Numbered from the stretch's first letter, positions 36,729-45,747 are shown. The stretch is DNA of 64,000 nucleotides from Chloroflexota bacterium (GCA_016234555.1 JACRBJ010000016.1:1-64000); one strand, 5' to 3'. Notes: generated by a model from the sequence alone, not told the origin. Made by a program: numbers and translations.

Positions 36729-38519
36729 ATGACTTCTTCAACCAGGTTGACGCGCTCCCTTGTCGACGTGGCAATGGGACGCGCCCACGCCGACCTTGTC
36801 ATCCGCGACGGCAGGTGGGTGTGCGTGCAGTCGGGCGAGATCGTCCAGCATACCGACATCGCCATTGTGAGCGGGCGCATCGCGTATGTGGGATCGGACG
36901 CCAGCCATGCAATTGGCAAAAAGACGAAGGTCATCGAGGCGAAGGGACGTTTCCTTGTGCCGGGCTTGCTCGACGGTCACATGCACGTCGAGTCGGGTAT
37001 GATCACCGTGACGGAGTTCGTGCGGACGGCGGCGGTGCGCGGCACCACTGGCATGTTCATCGATCCGCATGAGATCGCGAATGTGTTTGGCTTGAAAGGC
37101 GTCAAGCTGATGGTGGATGAAGCCGCCAAACAGCCCATTCACGTCTGGGTGCAGATGCCTTCCTGTGTGCCGTCGTCGCCGGGCTTCGAGACGCCGGGTG
37201 CTTCGATCGGTCCCAGGGAGGTTGCCGAAGCCATGAAGTGGAAGGGCATCATCGGTCTCGGCGAGATGATGAACTTTCCCGGCGTGTTCATGAGCGACAA
37301 AAAGATGCTCGATGAAATGAGCGCCACCCACGCCGCTGGAAAAACAATCGGCGGACATTACCCCTCCCTCGATTTGGGGCTGCCCTTCCACGGGTATGTG
37401 GCGGGTGGCGCGGAGGACGACCACGAAGGTACGCGAGTCGAGGATGCGGTTGCGCGTGTGCGGCAGGGGATGAAAGCCATGCTGCGTTATGGCTCCGCCT
37501 GGCACGATGTAGCAACTCAGGTCAAGGCGATCACCGAAAAGAAACTGGACTCGCATCGCTTTATTCTCTGCACCGACGATTCACATGCGGCGACCCTTTC
37601 ACGGGAAGGTCACATGGACCGCGTCCTGCGTCACGCCATCGGCGAGGGACTCAACCCGATGACAGCCATTCAGATGATGACCATCAACACCGCCGAGCAT
37701 TTTGGACTCACAAAGGAAATGGGCATGATCGCGCCCGGTCGCTGGGCAGATGTGGTGATCGTGGACGACTTGATGAACTTCAAGGCGGAGATGGTCATTG
37801 CCAGGGGACAGGTGATCGCGGAGAAGGGCGAATTGCTGGTCAAACTGCCTGCGGCGAAACACCCTGTCTGGGCGAAGAAATCTGTCCACTTGAAGAAACC
37901 GCTCAAGGCGCAGGACTTCCTTCTTCGGACAAGGTCAGCCGACGGCGCGGAGGTCGAGGCGCACGTCATCGGCGTGATCGAAAACCAGGCGCCCACACGT
38001 CATCTCAAAATGAAGGTCAAGGCTGAGGGCGGCGAAGTCAAAGCGGACTTGAAGCGTGACCTTGCAAAGATCGCGGTGGTCGAGCGTCATCGTGGCACGG
38101 GCAAGGTGACGGTTGGTCTGGTCAGCGGTTTTGGGTTTACGAGGAAGTGCGCCATCGCTTCGACTGTGGCGCATGACAGCCATCACATGATGGTCGCCGG
38201 CACCGATGACGAGTGCATGGCGATTGCGGCAAATGAGCTGGCAAAGTGTGGCGGCGGACAGGTTGTGGTTTTGAACGGCGAAGTGGTTGGGAAAGTGGAG
38301 TTGCAGATTGCGGGCTTGATGTCCACTGAACATGTGGAAATCGTGGCGAAGAAAGCCGCTTCGGTGCTCGAAGGGTTCATGGCTTGCGGCTGCGAATTGA
38401 ATAATCCCAACATGCAATTGAGCCTGCTTGGCTTGGTGGTCATCCCCGAACTTCGGATTTCGGATAGAGGTCTCGTGGATGTAACCAATTTCGATTTTGT
38501 TTCCGTACTGGATGATTGA
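36729..38519 (+). CDS. ade: Adenine deaminase
   Basis: Converts adenine to hypoxanthine and ammonia. The 596-residue product has the full AdeC layout: an N-terminal urease-like strand region, GLLDGHMHVESG (metal His-x-His), GMFIDPHEIANVFG, IGLGEMMNFPGV, CTDDSHA with the catalytic aspartate, and the C-terminal family-specific domain with VAHDSHHMMVAGTDD and MACGCELNNPNMQLSLLGL. It sits between the small membrane protein and a GntR regulator gene, in line with a route feeding hypoxanthine to the xanthine dehydrogenase at 56835-60507. Confidence 0.95.
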   Translation: MTSSTRLTRSLVDVAMGRAHADLVIRDGRWVCVQSGEIVQHTDIAIVSGRIAYVGSDASHAIGKKTKVIEAKGRFLVPGLLDGHMHVESGMITVTEFVRTAAVRGTTGMFIDPHEIANVFGLKGVKLMVDEAAKQPIHVWVQMPSCVPSSPGFETPGASIGPREVAEAMKWKGIIGLGEMMNFPGVFMSDKKMLDEMSATHAAGKTIGGHYPSLDLGLPFHGYVAGGAEDDHEGTRVEDAVARVRQGMKAMLRYGSAWHDVATQVKAITEKKLDSHRFILCTDDSHAATLSREGHMDRVLRHAIGEGLNPMTAIQMMTINTAEHFGLTKEMGMIAPGRWADVVIVDDLMNFKAEMVIARGQVIAEKGELLVKLPAAKHPVWAKKSVHLKKPLKAQDFLLRTRSADGAEVEAHVIGVIENQAPTRHLKMKVKAEGGEVKADLKRDLAKIAVVERHRGTGKVTVGLVSGFGFTRKCAIASTVAHDSHHMMVAGTDDECMAIAANELAKCGGGQVVVLNGEVVGKVELQIAGLMSTEHVEIVAKKAASVLEGFMACGCELNNPNMQLSLLGLVVIPELRISDRGLVDVTNFDFVSVLDD

Positions 38520-38525
38520 GGTTTT

Positions 38526-39242
38526 ATGTCGAACTTTCCCTTTCAACGTTTACAAACTGATCTGGCGGCGCTGATCGAGCGTACGCCCGCGGGGCAGCGC
38601 CTGCCCTCGGAGCCTGACCTCTCGAAGCAGCTTGGCGTTTCGCGCGCCACCCTGCGCGACGCCATGCGTACTTTTGAAACCCAGGGACTTGTCCGCCGCC
38701 GGCAGGGATCGGGTACTTTTGTGGTCGGCAAGTCTCAGGTGTTGGAGAGCGGGCTTGAGGCGCTGGAAAGTCTTGAGACCATGGCGAAACGCCTGGGGCT
38801 TGAGGTTTCCGTCAGCAACCTGAACGTGGAGCGGACTGCGGCTGACCAAAACATGGCTGGGAACTTGAACCTTGCAGTTGGCGCCCCCCTGCTTCGCGTC
38901 CGCCGCGTGATGTGTGCCGACAGCCGTCCCGTAGCCTATCTTGTGGATACGCTTCCCGAGACCGTGCTGCAAATGGAAGACCTGCCCGCCGATTTTCATG
39001 GCTCCGTCCTGGATATCCTGCTTCAGCGGGGTGACGCTCTGACGGTTTCCCGCGCCGACATCAGCGCCACGAATGCGGCAGCCGATGTGGCGAAGGCGCT
39101 CGAAATTCAGCGCGGCGACGTGTTGCTGCAACTCGTCGCCGGGTTGTACTCCGGCGATGGGCGCGTCCTGGATTATTCGACGAGTTATTTCATCCCCGGT
39201 TATTTCCGCTTCCATGTGGTGCGCCGCGTGGGCGGCAGATAG
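38526..39242 (+). CDS. GntR-family regulator, HutC/UTRA type, number 1
   Basis: A 238-residue regulator: N-terminal winged helix (residues about 5-70; RLPSEPDLSKQLGVSRATLR as the recognition region, then GLVRRRQGSGTFVV as the wing) and a C-terminal UTRA effector domain (about 90-235). It starts 6 bp after adenine deaminase and precedes the YgeY hydrolase, so it likely senses a purine or breakdown product and controls the island. No GTCAGAC palindrome was seen directly upstream, so whether it or the second GntR (51129) uses those operators is open. Confidence 0.85.
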   Translation: MSNFPFQRLQTDLAALIERTPAGQRLPSEPDLSKQLGVSRATLRDAMRTFETQGLVRRRQGSGTFVVGKSQVLESGLEALESLETMAKRLGLEVSVSNLNVERTAADQNMAGNLNLAVGAPLLRVRRVMCADSRPVAYLVDTLPETVLQMEDLPADFHGSVLDILLQRGDALTVSRADISATNAAADVAKALEIQRGDVLLQLVAGLYSGDGRVLDYSTSYFIPGYFRFHVVRRVGGR

Positions 39243-39302
39243 GTTTTTACACTCCGCGTCTTTTACAGGCTTGGCGGTGAATTTTAAAAAATGAGGTTGA
39301 AA

Positions 39303-40523
39303 ATGAAGATTCAGGAATTGAAAAAGAAGGTGGGGGAAAATCGTGAGAACATCATCCAGTTCATGCTCGATATTGTCGCCATCCCCAGCATGGACGGTCA
39401 ACTGAAGGATGTCGGCGACCGCATTCAGGCTGAGATGCGGAAACTCGGTTTCGACGAGGTTCGCTTCGACAAGATGGGTAATACCGTCGGGCGCATTGGC
39501 AACGGTCCCAAGGTGATCGTCTTCGACTCACACATCGACACCGTTGGCGTTGGCGACCCCGAAGAGTGGGAGTGGGACCCGTTTGTGGGCAAGGTGGAGG
39601 ATGGCATCCTCTATGCGCGCGGCGCCTGCGACGAAAAAGGCAGCACGCCCGGCATGATCTACGGGTTGGCGTTCGCCCGCGACCTGGGTCTGCTCGACGG
39701 CTATACCGCCTACTACTTTGGCAACATGGAAGAGTGGTGTGACGGCATTGCGCCCAACACCTTCGTCGAAGTTGACCCGAAGGTCAAGCCCGACTTCGTC
39801 GTCATCGGCGAGCCGACCAAAATGCAGGTCTATCGCGGGCACAAGGGACGCATCGAGTTGAAGGTCACGGCTCATGGACGTTCCGCGCACGCGGCGTCGC
39901 ATTACCTGGGCGACAATGCGGTCTACAAGATGATGTCGATCATTGCCCAGGTCCGTGAGTTGGACCGCAGGATGCGCTTCGGCATGGGCTATCACCCGGT
40001 GCAGGGCTATCCCTCCATCGCGGTGACAGATGTCTCGGCGCGGACGGCTTCGCTCAACGCGGTGCCGGACCAGTTCACCATCTTTATCGACCGCCGCATC
40101 ACGTCCAACGAACCGCGCGAAGAGGTGATCCAACAGATCAAGGGGCTGATCCCCGATTATTTGCAGGAGGAAATCCACGTCGAAGAGTTGTTCTACGACG
40201 CGCCATCCTACACGGGGTTTGTCTTCCCCGTCTCGAAGTATTACCCAGCCTGGCTTTTGGAGGACACACATCCCCTGACGCAGGCGGGACAGGACACCGT
40301 CGAAGCATTGTGGGGCGAGAAGCGGAATCTAGGCACTTGGGATTTCTCGACCAACGGAACCTACTGGGCGGGCAAGGCTGGGATTCCATCCATCGGCTTT
40401 GGTCCCGGCGACGAGAAGACCGCGCACATGACCGACGAGAACGTGCCGCTCGACGAGGTGGTAGCTGCCACAGAGTTTTACGCCCTTCTGCCGGGCATAC
40501 TGGGTAAACAGTTGAATAAGTAG
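39303..40523 (+). CDS. ygeY: YgeY-family M20 metallohydrolase
   Basis: A 406-residue zinc peptidase/deacylase of the M20 family. Metal motifs are DSHIDTVG (His-x-Asp), GACDEKGS, NMEEWCDG (catalytic Glu-Glu) and VIGEPT. The dimerisation domain has GHKGRIELKVTAHGRSAHAA. The overall sequence is that of YgeY, a hydrolase of unknown substrate found in the E. coli ygeW-xdhD region and linked by name to selenium metabolism. ATG 39303 is chosen because GAGG lies 6 bp before it; ATG 39291 would lie inside that site. It probably cleaves an amide or ureido intermediate of purine-ring breakdown (inference). Confidence 0.85.
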   Translation: MKIQELKKKVGENRENIIQFMLDIVAIPSMDGQLKDVGDRIQAEMRKLGFDEVRFDKMGNTVGRIGNGPKVIVFDSHIDTVGVGDPEEWEWDPFVGKVEDGILYARGACDEKGSTPGMIYGLAFARDLGLLDGYTAYYFGNMEEWCDGIAPNTFVEVDPKVKPDFVVIGEPTKMQVYRGHKGRIELKVTAHGRSAHAASHYLGDNAVYKMMSIIAQVRELDRRMRFGMGYHPVQGYPSIAVTDVSARTASLNAVPDQFTIFIDRRITSNEPREEVIQQIKGLIPDYLQEEIHVEELFYDAPSYTGFVFPVSKYYPAWLLEDTHPLTQAGQDTVEALWGEKRNLGTWDFSTNGTYWAGKAGIPSIGFGPGDEKTAHMTDENVPLDEVVAATEFYALLPGILGKQLNK

Positions 40524-40606
40524 ACAGGTAAACACGTAAACATGAAAATTGTATGCGTGCGTGTGGGCTTGTGTACATAAAATCTTTTCGATAAAGGAGT
40601 TTCAAA
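40524..40606. repeat. Iterated short repeat in the ygeY/transcarbamylase spacer
   Basis: The spacer holds 7-8-nt near-repeats such as CAGGTAAA, CACGTAAA and then GTGCGTGTG/GTGTAC in the other sense. It is related in style to the next spacer (41577). The ribosome site AAAGGAG of the following gene is at its end. No gene here. Confidence 0.4.
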
Positions 40607-41560
40607 ATGCGTAGTTTTGCAGGTCGAGACATTCTTTCACTCAAGGAATTCGAGCGGAACGAGTTCTTCCACGTGTTCGATGTGGCGCAGAAGATGGAAC
40701 CCATTGCGCGCGCGCGAAAAAACGTGGACATGCTCAAGGAAAAGACACTTGTGACGGCGTTTTACCAGCCGTCCACGCGTACGCGCTTGGCTCACGAAGC
40801 CGCCATGCACCGCCTCGGTGGACATGTCTGCGGATTTGCCGACCCGAAGATGACCCGCGCCGGCGACTTCTATCAGGAATCCATCAAGGACACGGTCAAG
40901 ATGCTGGAATATTACGGCGACGTGATCGTGATGCGCCACTTCCAGCAGGGAGCGCCGCACGAAGCTGCGAAGTGGGCGAGCATCCCGATCATCAACGGCG
41001 GCGACGGCTGGGGCGAACACCCGACCCAAATCCTGACCGACCTGTACACCGTCCTGCGCGAAAAGGGTCGCATCGACGGACTCAAATGGCTGGCCGTTGG
41101 CGACATGCGTATGCGGACGATGCACTCCCTCGGCTACGCCCTGAGCCAGTTCGATTGCCCAATCACTTTCGTCGCTCCGCCGGATATGGGGCTGACTGAC
41201 GAATTCAAAGCGGAACTTAAGCAATACAGCGTGGACTTCAAGGAAGTGGACCATGTCGAGAAAGCCATTGCCGACGCCGACGTGATTCTCGTCGAGCCGG
41301 TTGTCCAGCCCGATTACACCAAGTCCCGCGACGAACGTACCGGCGAACTCAGCCTCACGCCCGCCAACTACAGGATCACGCGCGAACTGCTGGAGACGAA
41401 AGCCAAGTCCGATGCCATCCTGCTCCACTCGCTCCCGCGCATGGATGAAGTCCCTCTTGATGTGGACATCACCCGCTGGTCGCGCTACTGGCAGGAAGCC
41501 TTCAACGGCGTCGTCATGCGCATGACCCTGCTGGCGCTGGTGCTGGGTGCGATGGAATAA
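40607..41560 (+). CDS. Aspartate/ornithine-carbamoyltransferase-family protein (ATCase-like)
   Basis: A 317-residue transcarbamylase fold protein. The carbamoyl-phosphate loop is FYQPSTRTR (Ser56-Thr57-Arg58-Thr59-Arg60), the second domain has EHPTQILTDLYTV, GDMRMRTMHSLGYAL and HSLPRMDEVPLDVD (His274). These are closer to aspartate carbamoyltransferase than to ornithine carbamoyltransferase. No regulatory PyrI or other pyrimidine gene is nearby; it lies between ygeY and a second transcarbamylase, followed by carbamate kinase. It may therefore act in reverse, releasing carbamoyl phosphate from a ureido compound. True substrate unknown. Confidence 0.8.
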   Translation: MRSFAGRDILSLKEFERNEFFHVFDVAQKMEPIARARKNVDMLKEKTLVTAFYQPSTRTRLAHEAAMHRLGGHVCGFADPKMTRAGDFYQESIKDTVKMLEYYGDVIVMRHFQQGAPHEAAKWASIPIINGGDGWGEHPTQILTDLYTVLREKGRIDGLKWLAVGDMRMRTMHSLGYALSQFDCPITFVAPPDMGLTDEFKAELKQYSVDFKEVDHVEKAIADADVILVEPVVQPDYTKSRDERTGELSLTPANYRITRELLETKAKSDAILLHSLPRMDEVPLDVDITRWSRYWQEAFNGVVMRMTLLALVLGAME

Positions 41561-41576
41561 TTGTTGTAATCAGTAA

Positions 41577-41619
41577 ACAGGTACACAGGTATACACGTCG
41601 TTACCCCCTGTGTACTTGT
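41577..41619. repeat. Iterated repeat and hairpin between the two transcarbamylase genes
   Basis: AACAGGTA, CACAGGTA and TACACGTC are successive 8-mers. ACAGGTACACAGG (41577-41589) and CCTGTGTACTTGT (41607-41619) pair over 13 bp with one G-T. No T-run follows, so it is unlikely to terminate; it may affect mRNA stability. Confidence 0.55.
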
Positions 41620-41660
41620 CTACTTGTGTATGTATATACAAAAAATTAGGAGACTAAACT

Positions 41661-42650
41661 ATGCAAACCAATTTTCGTGGTCGCGATTTCATTGGCGACC
41701 TGGATTTTACAAAGGAGGAAGTCGAAACCGTTCTGGACGTCGCCTGGGATTTGAAGCGCAAGCGCGCCCTCGGTGAACCCCATGCCTACCTGCGCGACAA
41801 GGTGCTGGCGATGCTGTTCTTCTTCTCGTCCACCCGCACCCGCGGATCGTTCGAAGCGGGCATCGCCCAACTCGGCGGACACGGCGCTTTCATCGACAGC
41901 AACACCACCCAGATTTCACACGGCGATACGCCCGTTGAAATTGGCGAAATCTTCGGACGCTACTTCGATGGCATCGCCATCCGCCACTGTGACTTTGGCG
42001 ACGGCAACAAATACCTGAACGCCGTTGCGAAGAACTCGCGCGCGCCCGTTCTCAACATGCAGTGCGACATCTACCATCCCTTTCAATGTCTTGCTGACCT
42101 GATGACCATCATGGAAAAGAAGGGTCGTGACCTGCGCAGGAAGAAGATCGTGGTTTCCTGGGCGTATGCCGCTTCCTACCTCAAGCCGGTTTCCGTGCCC
42201 CAGTCCCTCATCCTTCAAATGCCGCGCTTCGGCATGGACGTGACTCTCGCCTATCCGCCCGGATTCCAACTCATGCCCGATATCGTGGAGCAGGCGAAGG
42301 AACAGGCGAAGATTGCCGGCACCTCCTTCGAGATCATCGATAGTAAGGACGGCATGACCGAAGCGTGCAAGGATGCGGATGTCATCTACGCCAAGTCGTG
42401 GGGGCCGCTGTTGACCACCAACGACAAGGTCGAAGGCAAGAAACTTCAGGATTCGTTCAAGAACTGGCTCATGGATGATTCCAAGCTCAAGGTCGCCAAG
42501 CAGGATTGCGTCTACATGCACCCGCTTCCCGCCGACCGCGACATCGAAGTCACTAGCAAGGTGCTGGATGGTCCCAATTCGGTAGTGTTCGATGAAGCTG
42601 AAAACCGTCTGCATGCGCAAAAAGCCGTGATGGCGCTGACGATGAGTTAG
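41661..42650 (+). CDS. ygeW: YgeW-like knotted transcarbamylase
   Basis: A 329-residue transcarbamylase. The carbamoyl-phosphate loop is SSTRTR (residues 56-61). LNMQCDIYHPFQCLADLMTI, KKIVVSWAYAASYLKPVSVP, RFGMDVTLAYPPGFQLMPD and DADVIYAKSWGPL match, from memory, the E. coli YgeW blocks QCDIDHPTQSMADL, WAYSPSYGKPLSVP and DADIVYPKSWAP. HPLPADRD replaces the usual HCLP. It is about 65 residues shorter than YgeW. YgeW-type enzymes accept neither ornithine nor aspartate; the natural substrate is unsettled. Followed by carbamate kinase, consistent with phosphorolysis of a carbamoylated intermediate to yield carbamoyl phosphate and then ATP. Confidence 0.82.
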   Translation: MQTNFRGRDFIGDLDFTKEEVETVLDVAWDLKRKRALGEPHAYLRDKVLAMLFFFSSTRTRGSFEAGIAQLGGHGAFIDSNTTQISHGDTPVEIGEIFGRYFDGIAIRHCDFGDGNKYLNAVAKNSRAPVLNMQCDIYHPFQCLADLMTIMEKKGRDLRRKKIVVSWAYAASYLKPVSVPQSLILQMPRFGMDVTLAYPPGFQLMPDIVEQAKEQAKIAGTSFEIIDSKDGMTEACKDADVIYAKSWGPLLTTNDKVEGKKLQDSFKNWLMDDSKLKVAKQDCVYMHPLPADRDIEVTSKVLDGPNSVVFDEAENRLHAQKAVMALTMS

Positions 42651-42660
42651 TTAGTCTGAT

Positions 42661-42706
42661 TGTCTGATAGTCTAATAGTCAGATCGTGACCATTAGACTA
42701 TCAGAC
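42661..42706. repeat. Iterated 8-mer repeat and perfect hairpin before carbamate kinase
   Basis: TCTGATTG, TCTGATAG, TCTAATAG and TCAGATCG are successive 8-mers (from 42655). GTCTGATAGTCTAAT (42662-42676) and ATTAGACTATCAGAC (42692-42706) form a perfect 15-bp stem around a 15-nt loop. A further partial copy follows before the AAAAGGAG of the kinase gene. Confidence 0.65.
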
Positions 42707-42736
42707 TACTGACCATTAGACTAAAAAGGAGACTAC

Positions 42737-43687
42737 ATGACTAAATTAGCTGTAATTGCCGTTGGCGGCAACTCGCTTATCCTTGATGAAAAGCACGTCA
42801 CGGTTGAGAGTCAATATCAGGCTGCAAAACAAACCTGCATGCACATTGCAGACATGATCGAACAGGGCTGGGACGTGGCGATTGGTCACGGCAATGGACC
42901 GCAGGTCGGTTACATTTTGCGCCGCTCCGAGATCGCCGCCAAGACCGCCGGTATGCACGAAGTCCCGCTCGATGTTTGCGGTGCGGACAGCCAGGGCGCA
43001 ATCGGTTACGCAATTCAACAAAATTTGCAAAACATTCTGTACCAGCGCGGCATCAAGAAGAAGGTGGTGACCGTCATCACCCAGACGCTCGTTGATAAAA
43101 ACGACCCAGCCTTTGCCAAACCTACCAAGCCGATTGGCAGCTTCATGGACGAAGCCGAAGCCAAACGCCGCCAGACCGAACAAGGCTGGAGCGTGGTCGA
43201 GGATGCCGGGCGCGGCTGGCGACGTGTGGTTGCCTCTCCGCTTCCGAAGGAAATCGTTGAGTTGGAAACCGTCGAGACCCTGCTCGAAAGAGGAATCATA
43301 ACCATCACGGTTGGCGGTGGTGGAATCCCGGTCATCGACCCTGGCGACGGAAACTACGAAGGCATCGCCGCCGTAATCGACAAGGATTTTGCTTCGTCGT
43401 TGCTGGCGCGCAACATCAAGGCGGATTTGTTCGTAATTTCCACTGCTGTTGAGAAGGTCGCCATCAACTTCGGCAAGCCAGAACAGAAGTGGCTCGATAA
43501 AATGACTCTTGCCGAAGCCAAGGCCTACCTTGCCGAGGGCACGCATTTTGCCAAAGGGTCGATGGCTCCCAAGATCCAAGCTGTGATCTGGTATCTCGAA
43601 AACGGCGGTAAACAAGCCCTCATCACCAACCCCGAGAATATTGGGCGGGCGTTGAAGGGCGAAACAGGAACGTGGATTGTTCCGTAA
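42737..43687 (+). CDS. arcC: Carbamate kinase
   Basis: Makes ATP and carbamate from carbamoyl phosphate and ADP. The 316-residue product shows IAVGGNSLILDE (phosphate-binding Gly-Gly-Asn), IGHGNGPQVGYI, VCGADSQGAIGYAIQQ, SPLPKEIVELE, TVGGGGIPVI and EGIAAVIDKDFASSLLA, all standard for ArcC/YqeA. AAAAGGAG is 8 bp before the ATG. As the last enzyme of the run ygeY, ATCase-like, ygeW, arcC, it explains why two transcarbamylases may work catabolically: the carbamoyl group is cashed in as ATP. Confidence 0.95.
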   Translation: MTKLAVIAVGGNSLILDEKHVTVESQYQAAKQTCMHIADMIEQGWDVAIGHGNGPQVGYILRRSEIAAKTAGMHEVPLDVCGADSQGAIGYAIQQNLQNILYQRGIKKKVVTVITQTLVDKNDPAFAKPTKPIGSFMDEAEAKRRQTEQGWSVVEDAGRGWRRVVASPLPKEIVELETVETLLERGIITITVGGGGIPVIDPGDGNYEGIAAVIDKDFASSLLARNIKADLFVISTAVEKVAINFGKPEQKWLDKMTLAEAKAYLAEGTHFAKGSMAPKIQAVIWYLENGGKQALITNPENIGRALKGETGTWIVP

Positions 43688-43707
43688 TTCATAGCCTAAT
43701 AGTCTGG

Positions 43708-43798
43708 AGTCTGATAGTCTTATAGCCAAAGTCAAACGCCTATCTGACTATCAGACTATCTGACTATTAGCCTATCAGACCATCCGACTATCAGACTA
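43708..43798. repeat. Iterated repeat after carbamate kinase
   Basis: The spacer is filled with variants of AGTCTGAT/AGTCTAAT and their inverse. AGTCTGATAGTC (43708-43719) pairs exactly with GACTATCAGACT (43746-43757), and a further GACTATCAGACTA lies at 43786-43798, right before the next start codon. Same family as the repeat at 42661. Confidence 0.65.
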
Positions 43799-43800
43799 AA

Positions 43801-45747
43801 ATGAAGCGCCTTCATCCTTCCCTCGCCCTTCTCATTGCCGCCATCCTCGCCTACGGCTTGCTCATCCCGCAGCTTGGCTTTTACTGGGATGACCTGCCAA
43901 TGTCGTGGATTCGCTACCAGTTGGGCACGGATGCGATGATGAGATATTTTTCCACCAACCGTCCCGTCTGGGCTTGGCTGTATCAAATCACCACGCACAT
44001 CCTGCCACATGTGCCAATTTACTGGCAGGTCTTTGCCTTGTTCTGGCGCTGGCTCGGCGCAGTCACGTTATGGGCGATTGCAAAGCAACTATTTCCTCAA
44101 CGCGAAAAATTTGCGTTCACCCTCAGCCTTTTGTTTTTGCTTTATCCCGGTTTCAACCAGCAGTGGGGAAGTTACCTTTACAGCCATTTTTTTATCGTCC
44201 TCTTTTTCTTCCTTTACTCGATTTATTTGATGCTGCGCGGCAGGACGATTCCCGCGTTGATATTTTCCGCGCTTAATTTGTGGATGCTGGAATATTTCTT
44301 CGTCCTCGAACTGATTCGCCCCTTTTTGATTTGGACTACGCTCGAGGCAGAATCCTCCCCAAAGGAACGCTTCGCGCGCACCCTCAAGCTGTGGACTCCG
44401 TACCTGGCAGTTTTCGCCCTTGCAGTTTTGTCGCGCATCTTTGTTTTCAATAACCAGATTTACGGTTTTAGCATCAAGGATGAACTGGTCAAAGCCCCGC
44501 TCGACACCACCGTTTTGCTTTTTAAGAATATCCTTTCGAGCCTGTGGACGGTGACTGGCGCGGCATGGGCGCTGGCATTTCAATTTCCGAATCCGTCGTT
44601 GGATGGTCCGCGTACGGTCTTGATCTACGCCGTCGTAGTGATCACCGTCGTCGGGTTGATTCTGCTTGGGTGGCGGAACCAAACCGGGGACGGGGAAAAG
44701 AGTCAAGCTGGCTGGTGGATCATCGCTCTGGGCGTTGTCATGCTCCTCCTGGGCGGACCTCCGTTCTGGCTGGTTAATGTCCCCGTTTCGTTGGGTTTCC
44801 CCGCCAATCGCGCCACGTTATCCTTTTTGCTGGGTGTGAGTTTTATGCTGGCTGGGATGTTGGAATTTCTCCCAACAAGAATCAGGCTGGCGGCTGTCCT
44901 CCTTCTTGTCTCGCTCGCGGCTGGACGCCAGTTCCTGTGGGCAAACGAGTTCCGCCGCGACTGGGCATATCACAAAAACCTGTTCTGGCAGATGACCTGG
45001 CGTGCGCCCGGACTGGAAAAGAATACGCTGGTGCTGATGAACGAGGAGTTGCAATATTACGCCGACAACTCGCTCAGCCCTGTGGTGAACTGGATTTACT
45101 CACCCGACAACCATACCGATGTTTGGGATTATGTTTTGTTTTACCCGACAAATCGTGACGAACTTCCGTTGACCGCAAATACTCCTGTCGAGTATGATTT
45201 TCTGGCAGGTAAGTTTCATGGCAATACCTCGCAGACCGTGGTCTTTTACTACTCGCCGCCGCGTTGCCTGCGCCTGCTTGACCCGGAAATTGATGCTGAA
45301 AACCGCCTCATCCCCGAAGATTCTCTGCTGCGTGACGCGACCCCGCTTTCGTCCACCGCGCCGGTCCTGAGCGAACCCACCGCGCGGATGCCGGAAATCT
45401 ATTATCCCGAGCCTGCGCATGGTTGGTGTTATTACTTTCAAAAAGCCGAGTTGGCCCGTCAGATGGGTGACTGGGAAAGTGTGACCCAATTGGGCGATGC
45501 GGCTTTTGCCCTCGATGATTATCCTAACGACCCGTTTGAGAGGTTTGTCTTCATCGAAGGTTATGCTCATGCGGCGAATTGGGAAAAGGCGGTAGAATTG
45601 TCGCTGGCTTCCTACAAGGTATCCAAAAACTATGTCGCCCCGCCACTGTGCAAATTATGGGTGCGTATTGCGCATGAGACAGTAGATACCCCGGAGCGGA
45701 AGGCGGCTCTGGATACTGTACAAAGCAAATTCGAGTGCAAGCCTTAG
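43801..45747 (+). CDS. Multi-pass membrane protein, GT-C-like, unknown function
   Basis: A 648-residue protein with about ten to eleven membrane helices up to residue 380 and an external C-terminal part of about 270 residues. The first loop contains YWDDLPMSWIRYQ, an acidic pair after helix 1 as in GT-C glycosyltransferases, so a polyprenyl-linked sugar transferase is possible. The C-terminus (GDWESVTQLGDAAFALDDYP) may hold tetratricopeptide-like helices. No clear ribosome site: the repeat runs up to the ATG. It is out of place between carbamate kinase and the transporter genes; nothing in it suggests a role in purine metabolism. Confidence 0.65.
   Translation: MKRLHPSLALLIAAILAYGLLIPQLGFYWDDLPMSWIRYQLGTDAMMRYFSTNRPVWAWLYQITTHILPHVPIYWQVFALFWRWLGAVTLWAIAKQLFPQREKFAFTLSLLFLLYPGFNQQWGSYLYSHFFIVLFFFLYSIYLMLRGRTIPALIFSALNLWMLEYFFVLELIRPFLIWTTLEAESSPKERFARTLKLWTPYLAVFALAVLSRIFVFNNQIYGFSIKDELVKAPLDTTVLLFKNILSSLWTVTGAAWALAFQFPNPSLDGPRTVLIYAVVVITVVGLILLGWRNQTGDGEKSQAGWWIIALGVVMLLLGGPPFWLVNVPVSLGFPANRATLSFLLGVSFMLAGMLEFLPTRIRLAAVLLLVSLAAGRQFLWANEFRRDWAYHKNLFWQMTWRAPGLEKNTLVLMNEELQYYADNSLSPVVNWIYSPDNHTDVWDYVLFYPTNRDELPLTANTPVEYDFLAGKFHGNTSQTVVFYYSPPRCLRLLDPEIDAENRLIPEDSLLRDATPLSSTAPVLSEPTARMPEIYYPEPAHGWCYYFQKAELARQMGDWESVTQLGDAAFALDDYPNDPFERFVFIEGYAHAANWEKAVELSLASYKVSKNYVAPPLCKLWVRIAHETVDTPERKAALDTVQSKFECKP

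Noticed and set aside
40524..43800. CRISPR array
   Set aside because: The repeats are 7-8-nt iterations without unique spacers, and no cas gene is present.
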